From CAZEHS01 sp964649745 (GTDB lineage Bacteria; Bacillota; Clostridia; Peptostreptococcales; Acidaminobacteraceae), in assembly GCA_964649745.1 (NCBI GenBank), contig CAZYQI010000028.1, positions 1 through 41,082 of the forward strand: a DNA stretch of 41,082 nt, written 5' to 3'. The translations under genes and the position numbers were made by a program. A model generated the notes under the pieces. It made no database searches, was not told the origin of the DNA, and saw nothing but the letters and a program-made list of their open reading frames with translations. Below are positions 15,871-24,031 of the stretch, one piece after another (the stretch's first letter is position 1; every line of letters starts with the position of its first letter).

Positions 15871-16443
15871 TCATCTGTTCGCTTCCAACAGTTTCAGCAG
15901 CTCTTCTTTTTCATAGGAGCCTACATGGTGCTGGGCCACTATTCCATCCTTATTGATGATGACTACGGTTGGGATGGATCGGATTCCATAGGCAGATGAA
16001 ACATCGCCGCTCTCATCCAACAATACCGGATAATCGATGCCCTCTGACTTCACCAGGGCTTCTACATCCTCCAGCTTGTCGCTGGCCGTGATATTGATCG
16101 CCAAAATTTTAGAATTGCTCTCCTTCAACGCTTCGTGAGCCTCACGAAGTGCGGGCACTTCGGCCCTGCACCCCGGTCACCATGAGGTGAAAAACACCAA
16201 AGCTACAGAGCTTCCCTTGAGTTGGGAAAGGGTCCATTCCGTGCCGGCCATATCCATAAGTTTGAAGTCCGGCGCCAGCATGTCCTTGAACGGTCCTGTT
16301 TTCAACTCCTTGGCCTGCACCGGCCCTTGGGTTTCAGAAATGTCCGGCTGTGAAGCCGGAGCCTTGGGAGCGCATCCCGAAATGAATAGCACCAAGGTTG
16401 CCGTTAATAGTAATACCGCAAACGACGATTTCCTGATTCGCAT
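15871..16443 (-). CDS. TlpA/ResA-like thioredoxin lipoprotein, selenoprotein (UGA at 16179-16177)
   Basis: Read straight through one in-frame TGA, the frame gives a 190-residue TlpA-like protein. It has a lipoprotein signal with lipobox ISGC (C24), DFKLMDMAGTEWTLSQLKG, then VFFTSW-U-PGC-RAEVPALRE with Sec89 replacing the first Cys of the CxxC active site. The usual thioredoxin end follows (YGIRSIPTVVIINKDGIV). An excellent hairpin follows the UGA (16145-16175). It is therefore an outward-facing Sec-containing thiol oxidoreductase, probably reduced by CcdA, whose gene ends 11 nt upstream. A conventional caller splits it into two short frames. A nonsense mutation is unlikely because the flanking frame is intact and the UGA is exactly at a catalytic Cys. 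Confidence 0.92.
16145..16175 (-). promoter_or_regulatory. bacterial SECIS element of the TlpA-like selenoprotein
   Basis: Starting 2 nt after the UGA, the arms CGGGGTGC and GCACTTCG pair (with two G-U). Above a single bulged A, GGGC pairs with GCCC around the six-base loop CGAAGU. The loop begins 15 nt after the UGA and has G at its second position, as expected for SelB recognition. Confidence 0.85.
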
Positions 16444-16454
16444 AGCTGCCTCCT

Positions 16455-17153
16455 TTAGAAAACCAAAAGCAGACGGTCCAACCAGTTGGTGAGAATAAGC
16501 ACCCCTGTCAGTGCAATCAGCACACCGGTTGCTTTTTTTATAATATCAAAAAACCGTCCACCGTTTTCAAGTTTTTTCAGAATTTCAGTCAGAAAAACCG
16601 CTGTAATCAGAAACGGGATGCTGAAACCAACCGAATAGATGATCAGCAGCCGGAGTCCCTCCATCAAAGTAAGACTGTTGGCTGCGACGACCAGGATGGA
16701 GCCCAGCACAGTACCGATGCACGGTGTCCAACCGAAGCTGAATACCATTCCGATAAGAACCGAGTTCAACAGCCGGGGTTTTCCGGATCGAACCCGAAAT
16801 TTTCTTTCACGGCTGAGCCAGGGGATCTTTAGGAACCCTCCGTGGAACAGCCCGAACACAACCAGTACCGCCCCGCTGAGTCTTTTAAAGATCAGAGAAT
16901 TCAGCGCAAGGAACTGACCGATTGCCGTAGCCGTAAGACCCAGCAGGGAAAAAACAATCAGTAACCCCACCAGGAACCCCATCGATTGAATCAAGATCAT
17001 TTTTCTGAGCTTTGCCGGGTTGTGTTCGATATCTTCCAATGAGCTGCCCGTCAGATAGCTCAGATAAACCGGCATCAGGGGCACCACACAGGGAGAAAGG
17101 AAGGACGCCGCCCCCGCCAGAAATACAGCAAAATAGGATAGTTCTGTAGACAC
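16455..17153 (-). CDS. ccdA: CcdA-type thiol-disulfide membrane transporter
   Basis: This protein of about 232 residues has six membrane helices and the two DsbD/CcdA cysteines in FLSPCVVPLMPVYL and FGWTPCIGTVLG. It carries reducing power from cytoplasmic thioredoxin across the membrane to extracytoplasmic thiol proteins. The TlpA-like selenoprotein is 11 nt downstream and is the obvious client. GGAGG is 5 nt before GTG at 17153; the ATG at 17168 has no ribosome site, so GTG is preferred. Repeat copy B lies immediately upstream. Confidence 0.9.
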   Translation of the reverse strand: MSTELSYFAVFLAGAASFLSPCVVPLMPVYLSYLTGSSLEDIEHNPAKLRKMILIQSMGFLVGLLIVFSLLGLTATAIGQFLALNSLIFKRLSGAVLVVFGLFHGGFLKIPWLSRERKFRVRSGKPRLLNSVLIGMVFSFGWTPCIGTVLGSILVVAANSLTLMEGLRLLIIYSVGFSIPFLITAVFLTEILKKLENGGRFFDIIKKATGVLIALTGVLILTNWLDRLLLVF

Positions 17154-17188
17154 TTCAGCCTCCTGCATTTTAAAAAGAGTTCAAAACC

Positions 17189-17352
17189 TTTAGCCGCAGA
17201 TTAACACAGATGAAGGGCAATGGGTAATGACGTACTCATCATACTTCAATTGTCATCTGTAACGTTGCAGTTTCATATAGCTTACAGCAAAGTATGCGAT
17301 TAATAAACAACACAATCCACATCGCCCTTCATCTGCGACATCTGCGGCTAAA
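17189..17352. repeat. CCACGGAT-type dispersed inverted repeat, copy B (164 bp)
   Basis: TTTAGCCGCAGAT (17189-17201) and ATCTGCGGCTAAA (17340-17352) are perfect 13-bp inverted ends. Inside, CAGATGAAGGGC and GCCCTTCATCTG form a second perfect pair. The whole 17154-17355 gap between ccdA and the fusion gene is essentially this element. Confidence 0.85.
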
Positions 17353-17355
17353 TGT

Positions 17356-19845
17356 TTAAATAAACAAACTCATATCCGATTCTTCCGCAGAGCCCAGCAT
17401 GGTGGCTACACCGCCCAGCTCAACGCCGTCGATCAGTTCTTCCTGAGCGATGCCCATGAGATCCATGGACATATTGCAGGCAACCAGGCGAACGCCGTTG
17501 GCCTTTGCCATATCCATCATCTGTTCCAGGGAATCAACGCCGTGCTTTTTCATCAGGCCCCGGATCATGGCGGCACCCATGCCTCCCATGTTCATTTGGG
17601 AAAGCCCCAGTTTCTTACTGCCCCTGGGCATCATCATGCCGAACATGGCGCTGATCAGATTCTTTTTAACCGGCACCGGCTCCGGACGTCTGAGGATATT
17701 GAGACCCCAGAAGGTGAAGAACAGCGTCACCTTACGACCCATGGATGCCGCACCGTTGGCAATGATGAAGGTAGCGATGGCTTTGTCCAAATCTCCGCTG
17801 AACACAATCATCGTTTTGTCATCGCCACCAGTCTTGGGCTGGTTGGCCGTGTGTTTAACGGCGCCCTTCTGCAACAGAGCTCGGAAGCCTTTGTCCACCT
17901 TTCCGGAATCCAGCAGCATGTTTCCTGTCCGCTCTGCCCAAACGCCGATATCGCTGGCAAAACCGGGGTCCGTAGCCAGAATATCGAGCCGGTCTCCTGC
18001 CTTAAGCTCTTTCATCCGCAGCGCCACCTGCATGATGGGGCCCGGACACTGCAGTCCGCTGCAATTCAGCTTGAAGGTTTCACCTCCGGCAACAACCGCC
18101 TCGTCTGATTCTACGTCGCCGCTTTCCTTATAGTTTGTACCGGCGCCGCCACCGGTGATCCCTCCACAACGTTTGCTGTCATCTTGGCAAAACACAGTGG
18201 AATACGTTGTGTAACCGCCGCTTAGGTTGAATACCTCTTCAAACCCGTGCTGCTTCAAAATTCGAGCGGCAATATAGCCCCGGAGGCCCACCGCACAATA
18301 GATGACCGTTTTTTTCGAACGATCCAGTTCGCCCATGCGCGTCCTCAGCTGGTTCACCGGGATATTCACCGAGCCGTTGATAAAGCCCAGTTCTCTTTCC
18401 ACCGGCTCTCTCACATCCACAATTTGGTAAACCTCCAGATCGATATCCTTCATTTCGTGCCAATGCATGACACCGGTCTTTCCACCCAGAATATTTTCCG
18501 CTGCAAAACCCGCCATGTTCACAGGGTCCTTCGCAGAGGAATATGGCGGTGCATAAGCCAGCTCCAGCTCCGTGAGATCCTGCACCGTACCCCCCATACG
18601 CAGGGCGGTGGCGATAACGTCAATGCGTTTATCCGCTCCGTCATAACCGACAATCTGAGCACCCAAAATCTTGCCCTCCATGCCGAAAATCAGCTTGATC
18701 GTCATGGGAATGGCTCCGGGATAGTACCCTGCATGGGATTTGACATGGATCATCGAAACCTGGTAATCCCGGCCCAGCTCTTTCCCAAGACGCTTCAGGG
18801 TCTTTTCGTTGAGCCCGGTAGCTGCCACGGTAAGATCGAAAACCTTGGCAATGGAGGTTCCCTGTGTCCCTTTGTAGGTTTCACCGGCTCCGCAGATATT
18901 GTTGGCCGCAATCCGTCCCTGCTTGTTGGCCGGCCCCGCCAGAGGGATCATGGTTTTGCCCCCCAGCACACGGTCTTCAACCTCAATGGCATCTCCCACT
19001 GCATATATGGAAGGATCCGATGTTTTCAAATATTCATCCACGATAATGCCGCCCCGCTCGTTGACAGCCAGACCCGCATCCTTTGCCAGCAGTGAGTTGG
19101 GCTTGATACCGATGGACAACATCACCACGTCCGCTTCAATTTGCTTACCGCTTTGCAGGGTGATCAGGGTCACACCATTGTTATATTCAAAGGACTTAAC
19201 GCCGTCCGAAAGATACAATCTGACCCCTTTGGCCTTCACATGCTGATGTACCTGCTGAGCCATCTCAAAATCGATGGGTGCCATCACCTGGTCCAGCATT
19301 TCCACCAGGCTCACCTCCAGCTTGAGATCTCTGAAATTCTCAGCCATTTCAATGCCGATGAACCCTCCGCCGATGATTGCCGCTCTCCGGGGCCGCTTTT
19401 CTGTGACATAATTCTTCACGGCATCGGTGTCGGGGATATTCCAAAGAGTGAAGATATTGGGTGCATCAATGCCCGGAATCGGCGGTTTAAGCGGCGTGGA
19501 TCCCGGAGATAAGATAAGGTTATCGTAGCTTTCTTCATAGGTTTCGCCGGTTGTGGTTTTACGGACCGTTACGGATTTTTGCTCTTTGTTGATGCCGATA
19601 ACCTCTTGCTGGATGCGGACGTCCATCTCAAACCGCGCCTTCATGGCCTGAGGGGTCTGCACCAGCAGGGCAGAACGCTCCTCGATGGCGCCTCCGATAT
19701 AATAAGGGAGACCGCAGTTGGCAAAGGAAATATATTCTCCCCGTTCAAAAAGAATGATCTGTGCCGTTTCATCAACCCGCCTCAATCTTGCCGCCGCACT
19801 GGCTCCGCCTGCCACACCACCAACTATCAGTACTTTTCTTCCCAT
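17356..19845 (-). CDS. four-domain CoA-disulfide reductase / rhodanese / TusA / DsrE2 fusion
   Basis: This 829-residue cytoplasmic sulfur-handling protein has these domains in order. First is a CoA-disulfide reductase type flavoenzyme (about 1-450; FAD fold VLIVGGVAGGASAAARLRR, active Cys44 in SFANCGLPYY, second nucleotide fold AAIIGGGFIGIEMAE). Next is rhodanese (about 455-550; IVDVREPVEREL, active Cys in VIYCAVGLRGY). A TusA/SirA domain follows (about 590-665; LNCSGLQCPGPI). Last is a DsrE/DrsE2-like domain (about 675-829; MIVFSGDLDKAIA, GVRLVACNMSMDLMG). Together they can reduce per- or polysulfides and pass sulfane sulfur along. GGAGGAG precedes ATG 19845. The promoter has a CstR-type operator, so induction by persulfide is likely. 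Confidence 0.92.
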   Translation of the reverse strand: MGRKVLIVGGVAGGASAAARLRRVDETAQIILFERGEYISFANCGLPYYIGGAIEERSALLVQTPQAMKARFEMDVRIQQEVIGINKEQKSVTVRKTTTGETYEESYDNLILSPGSTPLKPPIPGIDAPNIFTLWNIPDTDAVKNYVTEKRPRRAAIIGGGFIGIEMAENFRDLKLEVSLVEMLDQVMAPIDFEMAQQVHQHVKAKGVRLYLSDGVKSFEYNNGVTLITLQSGKQIEADVVMLSIGIKPNSLLAKDAGLAVNERGGIIVDEYLKTSDPSIYAVGDAIEVEDRVLGGKTMIPLAGPANKQGRIAANNICGAGETYKGTQGTSIAKVFDLTVAATGLNEKTLKRLGKELGRDYQVSMIHVKSHAGYYPGAIPMTIKLIFGMEGKILGAQIVGYDGADKRIDVIATALRMGGTVQDLTELELAYAPPYSSAKDPVNMAGFAAENILGGKTGVMHWHEMKDIDLEVYQIVDVREPVERELGFINGSVNIPVNQLRTRMGELDRSKKTVIYCAVGLRGYIAARILKQHGFEEVFNLSGGYTTYSTVFCQDDSKRCGGITGGGAGTNYKESGDVESDEAVVAGGETFKLNCSGLQCPGPIMQVALRMKELKAGDRLDILATDPGFASDIGVWAERTGNMLLDSGKVDKGFRALLQKGAVKHTANQPKTGGDDKTMIVFSGDLDKAIATFIIANGAASMGRKVTLFFTFWGLNILRRPEPVPVKKNLISAMFGMMMPRGSKKLGLSQMNMGGMGAAMIRGLMKKHGVDSLEQMMDMAKANGVRLVACNMSMDLMGIAQEELIDGVELGGVATMLGSAEESDMSLFI

Positions 19846-19898
19846 TTTTTCTCCTCCTGTATCATCACTTTTCACCATGCCTGGCCTTCGCGCACCCC

Positions 19899-19917
19899 TA
19901 CCCCCTCCCAGGGGGTA
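19899..19917. promoter_or_regulatory. CsoR/CstR-type operator of the fusion gene
   Basis: TACCCCCT-CCC-AGGGGGTA is a perfect 8-3-8 inverted repeat, the G/C-tract palindrome typical of CsoR/CstR sites. It begins 11 bp downstream of the -10 box, covering the likely start of transcription. Confidence 0.8.
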
Positions 19918-19928
19918 TTTATGTCTTT

Positions 19929-19957
19929 ATCATACCCTTGCCGTTGATTTATGTCAA
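19929..19957 (-). promoter_or_regulatory. strong promoter of the fusion gene
   Basis: On the minus strand TTGACA (19957-19952), exactly 17 bp, then TATGAT (19934-19929). This is near-consensus sigma-A, as suits an operator-repressed gene. Confidence 0.8.
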
Positions 19958-20072
19958 TTGTTTGACGATAATATTTGTACGCGGCTCAACCGCACCTGAC
20001 GTATGCCGGCATGGCATTATTTACCCATCGTTTGACCCTTGCACGCGCACATCCGGAAAATCCTCCGAATAG

Positions 20073-20125
20073 AAACAGCCCGTCTCAAATCAGGATTTTC
20101 TACCTGATTGAAACGGGCCGTTTTG
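20073..20125 (-). terminator. terminator of the hcp operon
   Basis: AACAGCCCGT-TCAAATCAGG pairs with CCTGATT-GAAACGGGCCGTT with two small irregularities. T-rich sequence lies on both sides, and hcp ends at 20138. Confidence 0.75.
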
Positions 20126-20137
20126 TTTTACTGATAA

Positions 20138-21787
20138 TTAGCCAAGAAAAATCTTCATATCGTTCTCTACGGTTGTGATTCCTGCAATTCCAAAATTCTC
20201 AACCAGCACGTTGGCCACATTGGGGCTCAGGAAAGCGGGAAGTGTGGGCCCCAGGTGAATATTCTTCACGCCGAGGGAAAGAAGAGCCAGCAGAACGATG
20301 ACAGCCTTCTGCTCATACCATGCGATGTTGTAGCTGATGGGCAGCTCATTGATATCGTTCAGCTCAAATACTTCCTTGAGCTTCAGCGCAATCACTGCGA
20401 GAGAGTAGGAATCGTTACACTGTCCGGCATCCAGCACTCTTGGAATGCCGCCGATATCGCCCAGCTGCAGCTTGTTGTAACGGTATTTCGCACAGCCTGC
20501 TGTGAGAATCACCGTATCCTTGGGCAGCGCATCTGCGAAGTTCGTGTAGTAATCCCGATCCTTCATGCGGCCATCACAGCCGGCCATAACGAAGAACTGC
20601 TTGATGGCGCCTGATTTAACCGCATCCACCACTTTATCGGCCAATGCCATCACCTGATTGTGAGCGAATCCGCCAACGATCTTCCCTGTTTCAATCTCCG
20701 AAGGAGCAGGCAGCTTTTTGGCGTGGGCAATGATGGCGGAAAAATCTTTCTTGCCTCCGGCCGGACGTTCCGCTATATGCACACAGCCGTCAAAACCTGC
20801 AGCGCCGGTGGTATAGATACGGTTCTTATAGCTGTCCTTGGGAGGTACGATGCAGTTGGTTGTGAAAAGGACGGGGCCGTTGAAGGATTCAAACTCCTCT
20901 TTCTGCTTCCACCAGGCATTGCCGTAGTTTCCTACGAAGTGATCATATTTCTTGAATGCCGGATAGTAATTGGCCGGAAGCATTTCGCTGTGTGTGTAGA
21001 CATCAACCCCGGTACCTGCGGTTTGAGCCAGCAGTTCTTCCATATCCTTCAGGTCGTGACCGGAAATGAGGATGGCAGGATTGTTCCGAACGCCAATATT
21101 CACTTCTGTGATTTCAGGGTTCCCGTAGCTGGTGGTGTTGGCCTTATCCAAGAGCGCCATCACCTGTACGCCGTATTTGCCTGTTTCCAGAACCAGTGCC
21201 GTCAACGCACCTGCATCCAAGGTATCATCCTCTGTGGCCACCAGCGCTTTTTCAATGAATGCAGCGATTTCTGCATCGTCAAAGCCCAGGTTCAGAGCAT
21301 GCTCCGCATAAGCCGCCATGCCTTTAAGTCCATAAATAGTGAGCTCTCTCAGTGAACGTACGTCTTCGTTGGCCGTTGTCAGAACACCAACGGATTCAGA
21401 GGCGGCCTTCGCGTCGAACTGGTCAACGGAGCCGTTCCAGATGGCTGAGTCGTGATACTTCTTGTCTGTCAGTTTTCCCGCCTTCTGCAATGCTTCTTTT
21501 ACGGAATCACGGACTGCTATCGTCTTGGTCACACGGGCTTCAAATGCCTTCTTATCGAAGTTGGCATTGGTAATGGTGGTGAAAAGACCCTCAATGAGAA
21601 CGCGGTCATTCTTAGGATCGTTGATCCCCGCCGCCCGGGCCTGCTGATTGTATTCCGAGTAACCCTTCAAAACAAAAATCAACAGATCCTGAAGATTTGA
21701 TACCTCCGGCTGTTTGCCGCATACCCCTACCTTTGTACAGCCTTTTCCGCCTGCAGCCTCCTGACATTGGTAACAGAACATTGACAT
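20138..21787 (-). CDS. hcp: hydroxylamine reductase / hybrid cluster protein
   Basis: This 549-residue protein is Hcp, which reduces hydroxylamine and acts as a nitric oxide reductase in anaerobes. The N-terminal cluster cysteines are C5, C8, C17 and C23 (MFCYQCQE, GCTKVGVCGK). Hybrid-cluster ligands are in the central and C-terminal domains, including ISGHDLKDMEELL, FTTNCIVPPK, TAGCAKYRYN and LDAGQCNDSYS. AAAGGAG precedes the ATG. It follows the ferredoxin-like gene by 61 bp, and a Crp/Fnr gene is divergent to that pair; this is the usual Hcp-regulator arrangement. Confidence 0.96.
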   Translation of the reverse strand: MSMFCYQCQEAAGGKGCTKVGVCGKQPEVSNLQDLLIFVLKGYSEYNQQARAAGINDPKNDRVLIEGLFTTITNANFDKKAFEARVTKTIAVRDSVKEALQKAGKLTDKKYHDSAIWNGSVDQFDAKAASESVGVLTTANEDVRSLRELTIYGLKGMAAYAEHALNLGFDDAEIAAFIEKALVATEDDTLDAGALTALVLETGKYGVQVMALLDKANTTSYGNPEITEVNIGVRNNPAILISGHDLKDMEELLAQTAGTGVDVYTHSEMLPANYYPAFKKYDHFVGNYGNAWWKQKEEFESFNGPVLFTTNCIVPPKDSYKNRIYTTGAAGFDGCVHIAERPAGGKKDFSAIIAHAKKLPAPSEIETGKIVGGFAHNQVMALADKVVDAVKSGAIKQFFVMAGCDGRMKDRDYYTNFADALPKDTVILTAGCAKYRYNKLQLGDIGGIPRVLDAGQCNDSYSLAVIALKLKEVFELNDINELPISYNIAWYEQKAVIVLLALLSLGVKNIHLGPTLPAFLSPNVANVLVENFGIAGITTVENDMKIFLG

Positions 21788-21848
21788 GATTTTTCTCCTT
21801 TCAGTTTTGGGTTTGTTTTGTCGTCCTCTTTATTTGCGCCACAGGCGC

Positions 21849-22583
21849 CTACCGCTTACTGCCATCAATCCCAATCGTCACTTCACTATATGGAACAATC
21901 ACTCCGCTGTTCAGCATGGCCTGCTTCACCGCCTGCACAATGCCTCCGCAGCATGGGACCTCCATCCTCACCACCGTAATGCTGTTGGGTTGGTTCACCC
22001 TGAACATCTCTGTCAGCTTTTCAATATAGAATTGATTGTCATCCAGCTTAGGGCATCCGATAAGGGTGATGCGCCCCTGAATGAAGTCCCTGTGAAATGA
22101 GCCGTAGGCGAAGGCCGTACAATCCGCTGCAATCAGGATATCTGCATTCTTGAGATAATCGGCATTCACATTCACCAGCTTCAACTGAACCGGCCACTGT
22201 GAAAGTGCAGAAGGCTGGTTACTTTCCGCTGCCGCTTCCAAAACCTTCGGCGGTTTTGCCGTTTCTGCTTGGCCGTGCTGGATCTTCTTGGCCATGGTTC
22301 CCGGACAGCCGCAGGGCATGGGCTCCTCGGTAACCGGCTTTTTCATTTCTGCCAGCCTTTGATCAACAGCTTCTTGAGAATACTCATCCGCTTCTCGTTC
22401 AATGATCTTAATGGCTCCGGTAGGACACGCCGGCAGGCAATCTCCAAGACCATCACAATACTGATCACTTACAAGTCTCGCCTTACCGTTCACCATCTGA
22501 ATGGCTCCTTCATGACAGGCGTTGACGCACAGCTGACAGCCGTTGCACAACTCTTCATTTATGCTGACAATTTTTCGTTCCAT
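21849..22583 (-). CDS. two-[4Fe-4S] ferredoxin-domain protein, Hcp partner
   Basis: This 244-residue protein has an N-terminal dicluster ferredoxin (NEELCNGCQLCVNACHEGAI, YCDGLGDCLPACPTGAI). A variable linker with PCGCPG follows, then a C-terminal alpha/beta domain with LIAADCTAFAYGSFH and MEVPCCGGIVQA, whose cysteines may bind a further cluster. It is commonly found with Hcp and probably supplies electrons to it. I use ATG 22583 because AAGAAAGG is at good spacing, whereas the ATG at 22592 abuts that site. It is transcribed away from the Crp/Fnr gene. Confidence 0.88.
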   Translation of the reverse strand: MERKIVSINEELCNGCQLCVNACHEGAIQMVNGKARLVSDQYCDGLGDCLPACPTGAIKIIEREADEYSQEAVDQRLAEMKKPVTEEPMPCGCPGTMAKKIQHGQAETAKPPKVLEAAAESNQPSALSQWPVQLKLVNVNADYLKNADILIAADCTAFAYGSFHRDFIQGRITLIGCPKLDDNQFYIEKLTEMFRVNQPNSITVVRMEVPCCGGIVQAVKQAMLNSGVIVPYSEVTIGIDGSKR

Positions 22584-22623
22584 GGTGAGCATCCTTTCTT
22601 AATTCCCGGTGTTACACTCCGAA

Positions 22624-22652
22624 TTGACAACTCGAGTATATCGCGATAAACT
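22624..22652 (+). promoter_or_regulatory. promoter of the Crp/Fnr gene
   Basis: TTGACA (22624-22629), 17 bp, TAAACT (22647-22652). The palindrome at 22664-22677 lies just downstream, in position for autorepression. Confidence 0.65.
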
Positions 22653-22663
22653 CTCTCTATACG

Positions 22664-22677
22664 GTAACCGATGTTAC
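22664..22677. promoter_or_regulatory. Crp/Fnr-type palindrome, probable HcpR operator
   Basis: GTAAC-CGAT-GTTAC is a perfect 5-4-5 inverted repeat 24 bp before the regulator's ATG. A lone GTTAC half-site (22611-22615) lies nearer the ferredoxin-like gene. Spacing suits a dimeric Crp/Fnr protein. Confidence 0.6.
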
Positions 22678-22701
22678 GCTCTATTTTCTGTTGGAGGTAT
22701 T

Positions 22702-23376
22702 ATGCAAAAATATTATCCGATCCTTCTGAATTGTCGGCTTTTCTCAGGATTCAGCGAAAATACACTGAACAGCCTTTTCCACTCTCTGGATTCCCAGGTT
22801 CGGGATTTCACAAAAACCTCCGCCATCGCCTTCGAAGGGGAATTTTGCGAGCATATCGGGATTGTGCTGGAGGGACAGGTGGAGCTTCACAATCTGTATC
22901 CCTCGGGAAGAACGGTCACTGTCACCCATTTAGGCACTGGGGATATATTCGGTGAAGCAATCCTCTTCACTACGCCTCGTCAATACCCCATATCCATCAC
23001 CGCCACACAAAAATCTAAAATTCTCTTTATCGGCCGGGACGCCTTACTTAAGGGACTCAGTGTCAGTCCCCAGCTCCTGGAAAATTTCCTTGCACTGCTT
23101 TCCGGAAAGCTCCTGATGCTGAACCGCCGGGTTAAGATCCTTTCTATGGACTCCATCCGCCAGAAATTATGCGACTACCTGATGTCTCTTTATAAGAAGC
23201 AAAAAAATAAAACCCTCCAGATGCCGGTAAACCGTCAAAAGCTGGCGGATCTGCTGGGGGTTCAACGGCCCTCACTCTCCAGAGAGCTTATCCATATGAA
23301 GGAGGAGGGACTGATTGATTATGACCGTTCCACCGTAACACTGCTGGACCTGGAGGGAATAGAAGCGGATTTGTAA
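22702..23376 (+). CDS. Crp/Fnr family regulator, HcpR-like
   Basis: This 224-residue protein has an N-terminal cyclic-nucleotide-type beta barrel (EGEFCEHIGIVLEGQVELH, LGTGDIFGEAILF), a long dimerisation helix and a winged helix (MPVNRQKLADLLGVQRPSLS with the recognition helix, about 170-190). It lacks the four-Cys cluster of Fnr. Being divergent from the ferredoxin-hcp pair, it most likely controls them in response to nitrosative stress. GGAGG is 6 nt before the ATG at 22702. Confidence 0.88.
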   Translation: MQKYYPILLNCRLFSGFSENTLNSLFHSLDSQVRDFTKTSAIAFEGEFCEHIGIVLEGQVELHNLYPSGRTVTVTHLGTGDIFGEAILFTTPRQYPISITATQKSKILFIGRDALLKGLSVSPQLLENFLALLSGKLLMLNRRVKILSMDSIRQKLCDYLMSLYKKQKNKTLQMPVNRQKLADLLGVQRPSLSRELIHMKEEGLIDYDRSTVTLLDLEGIEADL

Positions 23377-23404
23377 TAAGGCCGCACAAACCGTAATAAA
23401 CAAA

Positions 23405-23451
23405 AGGCCGTATCGCAACCGGAATCATATTCCTATTGCGATACGGCCTCT
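23405..23451. terminator. bidirectional terminator, Crp/Fnr and glutaredoxin-like genes
   Basis: Perfect 14-bp arms (23405-23418 and 23436-23449) with an inner GGAAT/ATTCC stem. The T-runs are short on both sides. Confidence 0.75.
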
Positions 23452-23460
23452 TAACGTTTA

Positions 23461-23688
23461 CTACTTCAGCAGTTCATCCAGCTTCTTCTTATCGAAGCCT
23501 TGTATGATCTCTTCATCTACATAAATCACCGGAACACCCATGAAGCCCTTTGCCATCAAATCTTTCCGTGCTTCCACGTCAGTGCTTACGTTCTTTTCTG
23601 TGTAGGACACTCCGATGGAATCCAGATATTTCTTTGCCTCTATGCAATATCCGCAAGTGTTGGACGAATAAATAACCACGTTCTTCAT
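23461..23688 (-). CDS. glutaredoxin-like (NrdH-type) redox protein
   Basis: This 75-residue protein has a single glutaredoxin fold with a CGYC active site (C12, C15) in SSNTCGYCIEAKKYL, the cis-Pro loop KGFMGVPVIYV and the end IIQGFDKKKLDELL. It is the class common in anaerobes that work with thioredoxin reductase or metabolise bacillithiol-free thiols. AAGGAGG precedes the ATG. It starts 30 nt after the HesB-like selenoprotein gene and would share its operator-controlled promoter. Confidence 0.92.
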   Translation of the reverse strand: MKNVVIYSSNTCGYCIEAKKYLDSIGVSYTEKNVSTDVEARKDLMAKGFMGVPVIYVDEEIIQGFDKKKLDELLK

Positions 23689-23718
23689 TAACGAATCCTC
23701 CTTGGTTTTTCTTTTATT

Positions 23719-24006
23719 CTAACACGAAGATCCGCCAATTTGTGGACGAATCATAAAACCCTTACCAAACCAGCTGTCGGAATAATCCACGGAAAAACCT
23801 GTGTAAACCTCGATCAACTGTTCTTCAACAACGAATTTCTGATCCCCTACGGTGATGACCTTATCTCCATCCTTTTGCTCGTCCAGAGCAATTCCAAATG
23901 AGGGGCCGCCTCAGCCATAGCCTTTGACAAGGATGCGGATGCTTTGATCCTTTTCTTTGATTGCTTCACTTATGGCCTTTTGAGCTTTTTCGGTTATATT
24001 TATCAT
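23719..24006 (-). CDS. HesB/IscA-like selenoprotein (UGA at 23913-23911)
   Basis: Read through one in-frame TGA, the frame gives 95 residues. It starts MINITEKAQKAISEAIKEK and carries RILVKGYG-U-GGPSFGIALDE with Sec32. It then has VGDQKFVVEEQLIEVYTG and VDYSDSWFGKGFMI, and ends GGSSC. This is the HesB-like fold of A-type iron-sulfur scaffolds, with Sec at the position of the first conserved Cys. HesB-like selenoproteins are a known clostridial group. GGGAGG precedes the ATG at 24006. A hairpin follows the UGA. Neither half exceeds 65 codons, so ordinary gene calling loses it. The partner glutaredoxin-like gene follows. Confidence 0.9.
23875..23891 (-). promoter_or_regulatory. bacterial SECIS element of the HesB-like selenoprotein
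   Basis: TTGCTC and GAGCAA form a perfect 6-bp stem around the loop UGGAC. The loop starts 26 nt after the UGA, inside the usual window, with G at its second position. Confidence 0.7.
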
Positions 24007-24031
24007 ATAAGCCTCCCGTTTTATATCGTCC

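Noticed and set aside
16159..16179. A pseudogene or frameshift in the TlpA-like gene
   Set aside because: The interrupting codon is TGA, in frame, exactly at a catalytic Cys, with intact family sequence on both sides and a good SECIS hairpin. Selenocysteine is the better explanation.
18247..19095. A 282-codon open frame on the plus strand inside the sulfur fusion gene
   Set aside because: It is antisense to an obvious four-domain protein, has no ribosome site and no recognisable motif. It arises from codon bias of the real gene. Similar long antisense frames at 10035-11078, 28381-29256 and 39064-40041 are rejected for the same reason.
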